A stretch of DNA of 64,000 nucleotides from Hypsibius dujardini (lineage: Eukaryota; Tardigrada; Eutardigrada; Parachela; Hypsibiidae): contig LRSR01000649.1 in assembly GCA_001579985.1 (NCBI GenBank), positions 124,001 through 188,000 on the forward strand, written 5' to 3'. The translations under genes were made by a program, and so were the position numbers. A model generated the notes under the pieces. The model searched no databases. It was not told where the DNA came from and saw only the letters and a list, made by a program, of their open reading frames with translations. The first letter of the stretch is position 1. Every line of letters begins with the position of its first letter. Of the stretch, positions 48,494-60,307 are shown piece by piece.

Positions 48494-51400
48494 ATGACCA
48501 GTACGACTATGCCTGTGGCGGTGCGGAGTGCCACTACTAGCTCACCCAACGGCCATAACCACCACAACAACAACAAGGACAATTCGTCCCCTTCTATTTC
48601 ATCGCGTTCATCTCTGACGGATGCATTTGTTTTCAATCATCATCATCATCATTACAAGCCTTCCCCTAGCAATCGCAGCTATTCCCTCGTGAGTAGTACA
48701 GATAGTCATGGAGGAAGTAACCGATCATCGCCCTCGGTGAGGGAGTATGAGAGGAGATTTTTCAGCGAGATGGAACTGGAATTTGGACCTGGGATTGTGG
48801 ACCGATTGAAGACCAAATTTTCGTCCAAATCGCACCCCAATTCCTATGCTCAAGGTACGCGCAGACAATAATATGTCCTTTTGATCGTGTTTGATGATGG
48901 AGTAACAAACGGATTGTTTTATGACACATGTAAGAGTTACAGTTGTTGGCCCTCAGGCGTGGAATGTGACAGAAAATAGAAAGTTATTGCTCGTATAATG
49001 ATGGCAGGCGACGAAAAGTTATATGGCCTCGTTGAACGTGGTTGTGGTTGGTTGTGCACCTTTTTCTCTGACAGATTTTCTCCAAAAGCGGTGCGGAACG
49101 GACAGAATTGGCAATGATTGATCGGACTTTGTAGGTGGTAAATGTTGTCTGATTTGCGTGGCTTTGATACCGGATGGTAGCTGGGGGAGTAGAGAAATTT
49201 TTTATTGCGTGCAGCGAAGGAGAAAAGTAAGTTGATTTGAATGGATTTTGAAATGTGATCAATGGATGCTCGGGTGTGGTGTGGCTAGTTCATTCAGCCC
49301 CATTGAGGGGCTAAACGTTTTGCGATTTCCTTGCGAACTTACTTAGGTGATGTAGCCAGGCAAATGGAACACTTTTTCTTATTGGGGACAAAGTGAAAAA
49401 TTAAATTTTGACGTGTGGATGTCCAAGATTATTAGCAAAACATGGAAAAAATTGAATATAGGGATTTCCTCTCCAGTGGCACGATCTTTGCGGGAAATAT
49501 CGATTGTTGTTCTTTCCTATTTTTGAAACATTTTTAGACAAGCAAAACATATTTTTAAAAATATTTGATCTAAAAAGTTGGTTGCTTAGGTTGATTTCTC
49601 CATCTTGGTCATTTTAAAAGAAGTGTTGTGAACCGTTTTGGGTGGATTGATTGATTGATGCGGATTGTTGTTTAAAAGCGATGTTGATGCGTTGATTGAT
49701 GAGTTATGGATGTTTTGGCCGGTTGGTTTTTTATTGATTGACCAGTACCAGAAACCCGTTCTGCAGGTCTAGGCGTATGTTTGTTTTGACTTTTGACTCA
49801 TCATCATGGTGCAAGGGTAATGTCGTCCTCTCCTTAAATCGTCACAGGGACATTTATCGTAAATGCTGTAGTGCGTATTTCACGAGGGAAATGCGAAGGG
49901 GACGAGATAACATTGTTTTACTGCTGCTTGGTCCGTTCCGCTGCTCCTATCTGTCCGCTTCATTGTATGTGTATCGCAGTTTTATCCGATCAATGCAGGC
50001 GCATAAGCCTGCGTAACTCTCTTGACGACTTGCCTGATATGTAATTTTGCATAATTGTCTTTGTGAGGCTACGCTGCCGTGTGTAACGTGAGAAGAAAAG
50101 CTCTTTCCGCGTGGGAACGAGTTCAACAATCCGCTCAGTGCGTTCTCATCCGTTCCGTTCCGCTATAATATCACGTTTCATGATTTTGCGATATTATATT
50201 GGCATATTTGCATGAAAAATGACTTTACATGCACTGTCGTATTTGAAATTAAATTTTGGATCGATCGGCGTCGCGGGTATTTTTTTTTGAGCTGAGGGGG
50301 CGTGACTATCAGTCAATTATATCGAACGAACCCAACCGGAAACGCAGGATTGCGTAGTAGGTGAAGAATATGACCCATGGCTCACCGCATACGACCTTCG
50401 ACAAATATTTCTGGTTACGGGGATCGATTCTAAATTTATTTTTGTTGGTTAGGAATGCGTGACGTATGAAACAAAATAGAAAATTGCCTATTTAAATCAA
50501 CGAATTTGAAATTGGCATTTTTGCGGTTTTAAGGACCGTATTGAGAACTTCCCGATTTATCGCTGATCGACTTACTCGTTTTCTCGAGATTGAATATTTT
50601 CTGAAAATGCAGGTTCGTGGTCGAATTTACGGTAAAAAACATGTAGCATATCAGTGTAGCATGTGCCGTTCCGCTCCGCAAGAGTATCAATTTTTTGCGG
50701 TGTTGTTAATGCTTTTTCACCTTGAGGCGTTAAAACAAACCGATCAAGCCACTCATTCGGCCCACATTTTTTCCCTCCCCCCGCTGATTTCATCCCCCAC
50801 GCAGAGAGAGAGCGAGAGAGTCAAACAAAATATGCAGACAATTTTGACGTGGAGAGGAAAGCATGAAGCGCACGGCAGAAATAAATATCTAGTTTATGAG
50901 ATCACCCATTTTTATTTTTTTCCCTCTCGTTCCTGCACAGGTGTTTCGTCTGCCTCGTCGTTACGTGACTCGAAGGAAGTGCTGTACACGCAGAACGTCT
51001 CACCGGTTCCCACGAAGCCGGCTGTGGCATCCCGGAAACTGGAGGGAGTGCTGCAGCAAAAACTGCTCATGAATGAGAATGTTGTTATCGTTGACCGCGG
51101 CGGCGTCAACAACGGTGGATCCGCATTGAATTTGAATGTGAATTCCGGTCAGACGACAGCTTTGGCGGCTGCTGCTGCTGCAGCTACGACGGCGAACAAG
51201 ACTGGCCACGCCAATTACAACAGCCTCGCTGCCGATCTCGTCAACAACTCTGAGTGCATCGAGGGCCTCGTCTCGCATCTGCAGGCCATCTTTGACTCTA
51301 AGGAACCCGTGCCGGCGCAGCGAAAGAAACGCAATAACGCACCTGCAAGGTTAGTTTTCCCACCCTTTATATTTTTATAATTCTAAATTGATTCTGGAGG

Positions 51401-54400
51401 AAAGCCAAAAAAAATATTTTCCGTTTAAATCTGGCGAACCTCCGTTTTAATGCAGTTTACTTTATTTTTTTATGGCTTGGTTAAAGGGGATTAAGTTTGT
51501 TGTGCCTTTTGTTGGTTAATTTACCAAATGCCAAACTAGGCATTTTATTAAAATGTCGAAACGTTCGCGATAATTTTAATACATGTTTGTTTTGCCGGAT
51601 GTGTAAATGACCCTTTAGTTTTTATAGTACTATACTATAAATGATATTCTAACCAACGAATTTAGTTTTATTGAAATTAACATGTTGTGAAATGTTTATT
51701 TCCAAATGAAAGGTGAGACGATTGCTTAAAATTTGTTGTTTTTGTTATGTTTAAATGTGTTGATAACAATATTTTGTAACTTGGTTTATTGCTTAATTTT
51801 GCTGCCATTTTTTGCGACCATTGTAGTCGGTTGGTTGATTGATTAATTAATCGTTGTTCATCGTTGCAGTACCAGCGCGCCGTTGACCATAACTCCTGCC
51901 TTTTCAACGAATGGGACGACCTCTCACTCCTCCTCCAGCAACATGACCACCTCACCGCCTCTGAATCCGCCCGTTCCACCGCCACGACCAAAAAAAGCGC
52001 AAACTGCCACCACCACGACAACCGCCATCTACGCTCACGGTCAGAATGGGAAGGGTCCTCGCGTTCCTCAACGCCCCGTCCACGGTCCCCTCGGAATAGT
52101 CCCGGTGCCCCTGACTCCCCCGAAAGTGCCCTCCCGGGCTGAATTCAGAGACACAAAACGGCTCTTTTTCAGTGATGATCGGGATACGACGCGGGAGGAG
52201 AAAGCGTCGACGACCCCTTCACCGGGAGCGGGAGGGAAGATTCGTCGGGAACCCCCGCCGCGACCGGAGAAGCCCGCCCCGTTGCATTTGCAGCGAAACA
52301 AGCCAGTTGATGATAAACTACCAACCGCAAAATCTGCTCTAGTGGAAGTGGTCTCCGCCACCTTGCTGCAACATAAGCAGGAGAGGGAGAAGAGTCCGTT
52401 GATTACGGAAGCTCCGGTGCAAGTGACAACGACGTCTTTCGATTATGCCGCCATGGCGGGCTCCCGGCTCGGCTCAACAGTCGTCGCTGAGAAGCCGGTT
52501 GTTCCTCTGTCTGATACTGCCAAGTTCGGATTGACAAACGAAAAGCTGGAGAAACCACCGTTGCAGGTAGAGAATAACAAACAACGTGCTTTTTCGCTTA
52601 TTTGTTTCGCTGAAATATTTTTCGTATTTCCTTATTCACTAGTTTCATGGTGCTCAGGTGTGAAGAAAGTACATTTAAATGGAATCGAATTTTAATGATA
52701 TTCTTTTGCACAATTTTTTAATTTATTTACGTGGAGATATGGTGCTTCAACATGATGATTGCAGGAGGCATCCCGGTTGGGCGTGGAGTCGGAGGTGTCG
52801 TTGATGGGATCGCGTCCGCTTGGACGGTATTCCTTGCTGGAAAGTCAACGTGGAGGTTCGTCATGGTTGGAGGCGTCCAAAATTGGCGTGGAGACGACGA
52901 TTAAGACTGAACACGTCGCCAGCAAATTGGATGTCCCCGTTGTCGAGCAAGTCGCTGTCAAGCTCACTGAAACTGCTTCTTTTGACCGTTCAGACACGAC
53001 CGCAAAGCTTCCCGACGGTGCAGGCAAGTTTCCAATCGTCACCGGGAAATACGCAGACATTGCTGGCCGCCATGAAGACATCCATCCAGATATTCCCGTT
53101 AAGCATTCTGACATTGCTGGGCGATACGGAGACCTCACAGACAAGGATTCAAGCATTGGCGGAACGCATCCAGACATCATCGGGAAGCATTCGGACGTTA
53201 TTGGAAAACATCCAGACGTTGCTGGAAAACCTTCAGACACAGCCGGTAAAATTCCAGACTTGACTAGCAGACATTCAGACACCGCGTCTGAACCGGTCGT
53301 AGCAGTTTCCAAGCTTCCGGACAAGGCTGATCCCTCCAAACCGTGCTTAGCCGACGCGTCTGCGAAGTTCAAAACAGCCTCGTCTGTCAAGAAGGCGGAA
53401 CCGTCCACGTTGAAGGCGGATCCCGTTTCTCCGCCGATGACGCGGGACGCGGAGAAGGAGAATACCACCCCGAAACGGGTGACGCTGAAGAAGACCACCG
53501 GCTACGGCATGACCACCATCATCGACACGAAGAGCCGCCCCATCGAAGCCGCACTGTAAGGATTCTTGGGTTCGGGCACCGAGTCATTGCTTTGCGGATT
53601 TGAGATTTTATGAATAAAATTACATAAAATGATGCCCGGCCTTTTTTTGAATTATAGGAAAACCGTTTTGTTTTTAGCAGTTTTAAATGTATTATTCTTA
53701 TAATTTGAATAGCATATAATTCTGCGTTTTCCCTTTAATTGAATAATTTGGGTAAAAAGTGAACTTCTTTACAGTGTTGATTAATTGATTTTCGTTGTTA
53801 TTCTCACAGGCCTGCGTTGAAAATCGACGACCCAGCACTGTTGACCTCGCTCCGGGACATCGGACTATCCAACGGCGGCAGTGGAGGCCGATCGAGTGTC
53901 GACGGCAGCAGCAGCAGCAACCTGGAAGCGGAGCTGCAGAAGCTGATCGTGCTGGGCCACAACTCACCCACGGGATCACGGAGCAGTCTCAAGAGCGCTG
54001 GCAACAGTCGCAGCAATCTGCGGATCACCTTCAACGACCAGGCCACCAAGACGCATGAGTATCCGTCGGAGCGGTCGCTGCTCAGCGGCCTCGACGGTGC
54101 AAGTACGACCTCCACCTCCGTCTTGACTTTTGCTGAGCATGACGGTGATGATGGTGGTGATATGGAAGAATCCGATACTGATGGTATGAAATAATACAAG
54201 TGCAGTATTGTCAAGTCGAGGGAGAGAAGAGAGAGGCTGCTTTTCGGCTGCGATCGCTCTTGTATGCTCTTTAATTATTCATTGTTTTCTTGTTCGGGTA
54301 GAATGTCGTTTCGGTTGCAAGCAACGGACGGTATTCAGCTGTTGTCTGCTTGTTTGTGCAGCAGGCGGTGCTGTTATGTCTCTGTCTTTCTGTGTCTCTG

Positions 54401-55454
54401 TGTTTGGGTGCGTGATGAGTTTTTAGCCTAGCTAGTTGAGGTGGTCTTTGTCTGCCTGTGTGTCGATTTGTTTTGGGATTGTGACTGTGATTGTCTGCAA
54501 AACCTCCTATTGTAAGTGTCTCGTGAGAACTCGGAAGTAGAGCAATACAGTTTTAGATGAAAAAAAACCGAGTTCTTTGAATAGAATTATTGACTTGAAT
54601 AATTTATATTATTTTGTATTCGTTTATTAATAGTCTGACCATTGTTATGCCCGGCCTCTCGTTTAGTCAAAGTTCTTCAGTATCTATTTGAGTTTCTTAC
54701 GACATCATTTACATTAAACAGTTGTGTGCGTGTATGTAATCACTCATTTATGTTGTTATTTTACTTGTTAACGGAAGCTTTTATCTATTATCTATTACGT
54801 TGGTCCGTCCGTCGGTGTGTCGGTCTCTTCGTTCAACCATATCTCCATCTGTCTGTCTGTGTGCCGTTCGGTCGGTCTGTCTGTGCTGTGTCTGCCTGTG
54901 TGGCTGTCTCTCTGTCAGTCCCCATTTAAATTTAAGTTCGCGAGCTGATGCTGGAAATCGATGGATTAATTGTATTTCCTTTTTTGCAGTGATCGGTTTG
55001 TAATGTTTTCTCTTGTTTTCCAACAGGTCTTTCGACGTCAGATAGTCCCGTACCGACCCGTGAGGGCGATCTACTCCGTGGCGGTAAACAGTCCGCACTT
55101 TCCCGGCCATCCCTCTCGGCGTCGACCAGTCTGTCATCCTATAAGCCCAGCGCGGCGGGAGGATTCCAGTTGGGTGTGGAACGACCTCACCATCTCTCAT
55201 CCTCTTTAACAGCAGACTACCACAACAGCACACCAAAACCGCAGCCACCGTCACCGTCCAGCAGCGTCCCGCAGATTCCCAACGGTCGACCGCTTCAACA
55301 ACAGCGCCAACAGACCGGCGGCTCCTCCATCCGAAACAAAACAAGTCTCATGGACGAGACGGACCGGCGTGAGCAGTGGTGCGTACAGTCTTCAACTGAT
55401 GAGGGCAACTTCTCATCCAACACCACATCCGATGCGGACGATATGTTGTTTTGA
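48494..55454 (+). CDS. unrecognised 1019-residue disordered protein, 6 exons
   Basis: Exons 48494-48854, 50941-51349, 51870-52566, 52765-53555, 53810-54183 and 55027-55454 join through phases 1, 2, 0, 2 and 1 without a stop, which makes the chain convincing. I do not recognise the family. Near the N-terminus (about 83-115) is a charged, possibly folded segment with FGPGIVDRLKTKF. Proline-rich SH3-type ligands follow (PPVPPPRPKK; REPPPRPEKP). Exon 4 has about ten degenerate 7-residue units (GKHPDVA-like). A conserved-looking stretch before exon 5 reads KTTGYGMTTIIDTKSRP. The rest is Ser/Thr/Asn/Gln-rich with poly-His and poly-Ala runs. There is no signal peptide or membrane segment, so an intracellular scaffold or cytoskeletal adaptor is a guess. 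Intron 1 is 2.1 kb and shows no internal gene. Confidence 0.75.
53047..53292 (+). repeat. coding 21-bp tandem repeat (7-residue units)
   Basis: Units such as GTHPDII, GKHSDVI, GKHPDVA, GKPSDTA and GKIPDLT follow one another in exon 4 of the unknown gene. The DNA period is 21 bases with substitutions in each unit. Confidence 0.75.
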
Positions 55455-56666
55455 ACTGCTGAAAGCTGGATCTACTTTTCCGTCTCATCGCATTTGCCCT
55501 ATTCCTTAGACTGCCTTGATTAGGATGATAGTGGTGTCGCTGTGGATTGTGACTATCGTTTCGAGACAATTTCGTTTTTCAATCCCGGGATTTTTACGTT
55601 TTTTGCGTCTCTTTCTTTCTGCCGCTAATCGGTATAGTTTTGGCCTGGAATTTTGTACTTTGTCTGTATACACATATGCTTTTGTTTTTTTTTCTGCCTT
55701 GGCTGGAGCGTCCTTTCCCCCTAGCTAGAGACCAATTTGCGCTTCGGGAATTTGTTCCTCGCTGAAGTGAATTGTATACATGTGATAAAGCGGATAATTA
55801 GACGTACTTGTACAGGATTATTTCAACTCTCAAATTGTTCCTTCTCTACAGACGTGGCAAAAATCTTGCACTAACTCAGCTATTTTTGACTCGTTCGATG
55901 CATATATAGATATAGCGATCTCGAGCTGCTGGAGTCTGGATCCGTCATCGGTAACTATTCCTCTTGGCCTTCGATCCTCAGCCCATGAAAGTGCAAAGCA
56001 ATGCTGCCTGACCTTAATGAGTCACTATGTTACCAGCGACCCGCATAGTGAGATTGAACTTTTCAATTCGTGGGTTTGAACATGTTCCCATTCCGGGAAG
56101 TTCCGGACCCGCAGTCCGAGAACCCCCGTATGTTTATTGAATCAGAGTGGTCAGTGAGTAGGGCGGGTGGGACGGAAGGAAGATCTCGCAAGAGCGGAAT
56201 GAACAATAATGAGAGAGAAGACGAGATGGTCTCGCGCGGGATCGAAGATGCGGCGGACACAAATCGCACAGAGTGTGGTTAAAGAGACTTGACTGGGGAA
56301 AGGGGAATGAACCGCTGCGCATCATTAACATTAATTAAGGGTCTTAATTCCTAATAAAAAATTTCACCCATACACGAGATGCACGCCAGCTTCTCCATCA
56401 GTTATACAACATCTAGGATGAGTCCATTGAATCCGCGATAGCATATCGAATGTGAAAACATGGCATGCTACTATGAACTCAAAATGCCAAGACGTTTAAT
56501 AATATTTATTGAAGGTAGCAGTTTTTGTTAGTTCCATCAAGACGAGTGCTCCTTTCCCTGTAGTAAATGGAGAGTTGATGAAAATCTCACTATCCTCCCT
56601 ATTGATGTGTATGAAGTCTTTTAAAATAAAAATATTTTACAGAAGCCTCGGTAACCTGGTTCATAG
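55455..56666. other. spacer between the unknown gene and GPCR-3
   Basis: No gene recognised. The two flanking genes are convergent, so it holds their 3' UTRs. Confidence 0.5.
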
Positions 56667-58662
56667 TCAGCCCCCTGGCTGAACTCTCCCCGGGTGGGGA
56701 CCTTGACGCAAGATCTTAGCAAGGATCCGCCGCATTGCTTGACGGAGTGGATCCAGGGTGAGGGCAAACAAGATGGGGTCGACGACCAACTGACACGGCC
56801 ATGTCATCCAAGCCGCTTGGAACAGCTTTCCCACGCCCGGCTGATCCATGAAATTTGGAATGAAGTCGTAGAATACGTAGAAGAAGAGCGCGGGACAGTA
56901 GAATACCGCGACGCTGCAGGTCAAAATTGTCAGCAGAATGTACTTGCGTATAGCCGACCTATTCAGCCGAGCAACAAGACGTGGACCCTGCTGTCCCTCC
57001 CTACTACATGTAGCAACCAGGTCCTCTCCGTGATCGTCTTCTCCAACAGTCGCCAGGGTTCCGTCGTCAATCCCGCCGTGGGTCGTTCTCTCGTCGCCCT
57101 GTAATTAAAAGACGCAATTCGAAATTCCTTATTTATTCCAATCCGGATCATTTGGGTTAGAATGTAGCCGACATGTTCTCCAAGGAAAGACTTGATTACG
57201 CTTTTGCGGCAAGCCTATGCAAATCATTTGCTTTTTCAAATTTCGGTTCCGATCGGTAGTAAACTTGACAACGGGTGGACACAAAAGTTGCCCGCGGCAA
57301 AATCGGAATTTTTTTTTTAATTAATCCGCTTTTGTGTTCGAAAATGAACATTACAATGTAATCACTGGAGCACTGTATTCCAGTTAGAGAACCTAGTTTT
57401 ATGTCTGAATTTGAGGTGCCAATTTGTGAAAATCCGATTTCCCATTTCACAGTTTTTAAATAGCGAGCTTGTGATCTAGAAATGTAAACGAGACAAACCA
57501 ATTTTTAATTGCATCATTTGAAGTTTCGTCAACGTAATTCAGGTAGACGGTATTTAGTACCCTGTGAGTGGTGCATGCCTTGTTTTCGGAATTCTTTGAG
57601 CACTGTACTAGTGCTATATATATATATATATTTATATATATGCGGGCTCGGAAAACTAAAAAACAGCCAGATAACTTGACGAGAAGAAACACTCGCAAAA
57701 TTACAACGAAAATTACAACTGAAAAATACAACTACAAAACTACTAAATACTAAAGACAACTACTAACCATAAACTACAACTACCAATTACACTGTTTTAT
57801 ACATACCCATATTACGGACTGTGGACCCACAGAGGACACCGAGTCATGAACATACCTTCGCGCGGCTGGTGGGACTCTTGCTATGCGTCCGGTCACCAGC
57901 CGGGGCATTACTCGCAGTTGCCCCTCCACTAGCTAACTGAACCGTGCCCTGGTGTCGTCGTTGTCGTTCTCGGAGCTGGCGGTATAGTTTAACCGAGACA
58001 AGAGCAAACGACAGCAGAACACATGCGATGGTAATGAAATTATACAGGAGGTCGACCATTCTTGACCACAACAGGCGACGCGGATCGGCAATATAGTCGG
58101 ACATGCAACCCTCCTTCCGAATGTCCTTCCGGTTTACCAGGTCGTCCAAGATCGGCGCGAAGGCAAACCACATGACCGCGTAGATCCATATTCCAGCACA
58201 GGCGAGGCAGGCGAATCGGGTGGTGTGCCAGGAACGGTAGGAAACCGGGTAGAGGATGGCCCACGCCCGGTTGAGCGCGATGACAGCGTGGGTCTGAAGT
58301 TGGACGCCGGAAATGAGGCCCTGGCAGTACTGGTACAGCGTGCACGCCGCGTTGCCCATGTACCAGTGACCGGGCTGACGTTCTGCAATCACCGACATGA
58401 CGTACTGCGTCAGTAAGTCAAACAGATTTGCCGACAGAAGGTTCGCCACGTAGAGGTTGAAGGGAGTAGTGCGTAGTCGTTGGTCCGTCAGAAGGACCAG
58501 CAGAGTCGGTCCGTTGCCGAGCAGGCCGAGGATCAACACGACCAGGTAGAAGACGGCCGTACTAGTCCATGATGCTGGCGGCTCGAGAGTATATTCGCTC
58601 GTGTTGTTGGACTGACTAGCTGTAGTTGTATTATGCACGGTGGCATTAGCCATAGTATCCAT
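56667..58662 (-). CDS. rhodopsin-like G-protein-coupled receptor (GPCR-3), 2 exons
   Basis: Exons 58662-57856 and 57098-56667 join in phase 0 to give 412 residues. The start may instead be the second Met (58653), which matches the start of the paralogous relic at 62246. The N-terminus has N-glycosylation sequons (NAT, NTT, NNTS). TM1 (VFYLVVLILGLLGN) carries the class A GN motif. TM3 is preceded by the conserved Cys (NAACTLYQYC) and ends ALNRAW in place of E/DRY. The single intron lies in the third intracellular loop, after SRAK. TM7 reads CQLVVDPILFAL, a DPxxF variant of NPxxY. The ligand is unknown; it belongs to the same broad divergent family as GPCR-1 and GPCR-2 but has a different intron pattern. 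Confidence 0.82.
57617..57642. repeat. (TA)n microsatellite in GPCR-3 intron
   Basis: A TATATA run of about 26 bases, slightly interrupted. Confidence 0.85.
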
Positions 58663-60307
58663 GGGTAGTCTATGCTATAATAGCTGATGCTGACTGGAGA
58701 CGGAAACGCCAGTAAAGTGAGGGTCCATTTCCGTTTTCGTTTTGGCACTTGCCAGTTTTTCCTGAGATCGAGAAATTAATTCGGGTGCGATTTAATGGTT
58801 TAATTAATTGTTTAATGGGCAATCGTGGTGGAAAAAAAGTCATCCAGAGAATTAATGCAAGCAAGTTAGGGTAAAAAAATGTCCGAGACCGAAATTCGTG
58901 TTCGAACAGCTATAACTGCAGTTTAAATTGTGGATTTCTCCCGCTAACAAGAAGACCCTGTGTCCTTGTTGTCTGTTCCATGGGGAACTGTAAAAGGAAG
59001 CGCAAAAATTGCTCAAATTGCAAATTGAAGCGCAAATTGCTCTCTGGGATGCGATTTGAGAATCCTTCTCAGTCAGGAATTATTTTAATTAACCTTCAGG
59101 GCATTATTGCGTATGGAGGAGCTGTATTCGATAAGAGAGATGATTGAGGATTTCGTTTATGGCATGTTCGAAGAGACTGATTAGCCAATTTGAAACCAGT
59201 TTATTACCAAATTAGCCAATTCGTTGATTATTCAACGAATACGTCAGTATTTTCTTGGGATGGCATACATGCCTCCAGTAATGATGGACAAGAAGCTATA
59301 GCGATCTGAGCGTGCGGGGAAATGTGTGCGACTGGACGAAAGACCGTGCTTTTATCCGGTACAGCGTGATTAGAAAATTTGAAATACATTTAGGGAGTCG
59401 GAATCAGTGAACCATCGGGAACTGTGCATCATATTGAACAACTCGCGAGACAAAATGATTGCTCGGCATCCATGTCACGCCACTGTGAGTGATCAAATAA
59501 GCGGTCAGTTCCCGTAAATGACGATCATTTTGAGAGGGCAATAGGATGCGAATGACTTATTACAATTAGTACCGACATCGAATACCGTGTCCTTATATGT
59601 AATTACAATACGCTTCATAGGCGAACAATTTTTCATTTCCCAAGAAACAATAATGTAGCCTGATCCCACATTAGTTTCACGTCGAGATATTGGGTTTCTA
59701 CTCTCGATGGATACTTTCCCACCCGCCCCCGCTCTTTTTTTACATAACCACCTTGAAGATTATCACTGAAAGACCGGAGAAGGCCCGGCCGTCGGTCAGC
59801 CACAGGATTTCGACTCAAGCGGAATCACAAGCAAATAGTGATGAACGCCTTTTTTCGAACGCGGCCTTTCCTTCAGTGCGACCAGCAGTGCGACAGATGA
59901 CACGCACGTAGCTCCAAGCATTCAAGTTTGTATGGCAACCCGTTTGAAACCTATATTCAAAGTTGATAGTGGACCATTTACATATAGTGCAATGTGAAAT
60001 ACTATGAAAAAAGAAAGCCAACAATAAAGTCACGCCGGATAGCGAAACTACTACAATCTTTTCCGATCCCCCCCCCCCAGTAGGCTAAGAACTTTAAACA
60101 TGATACCGAGAATGCCGCCTCTATCCTTCCCTGCGGCCAGTGATATGCCATCCGCTTCATGCTTAAGACAGAGTATCATACATGTATACAGCAGACAGAA
60201 TCTGTATGTATGAATGTATGAATCTGTATGAATCTGTTGGGTTTCCATATGATTCAGTTGCAATATAGAGAGAGCAGGAATTTGTGAGACAATCTTTTTC
60301 TCTTGGA
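58663..60307. other. spacer between GPCR-3 and its decayed copy
   Basis: No gene recognised in 1.6 kb. It must hold the promoter of GPCR-3, which reads leftward. Confidence 0.5.

Noticed and set aside
48855-50940. A separate gene within the 2.1-kb first intron of the unknown gene
   Set aside because: Only short unrelated frames are present; the 50541-51380 frame is intron sequence running into exon 2.
52845-53498. 217-codon minus-strand frame opposite exon 4 of the unknown gene
   Set aside because: It mirrors the tandem repeat on the coding strand, and the plus frame joins its neighbours in phase.
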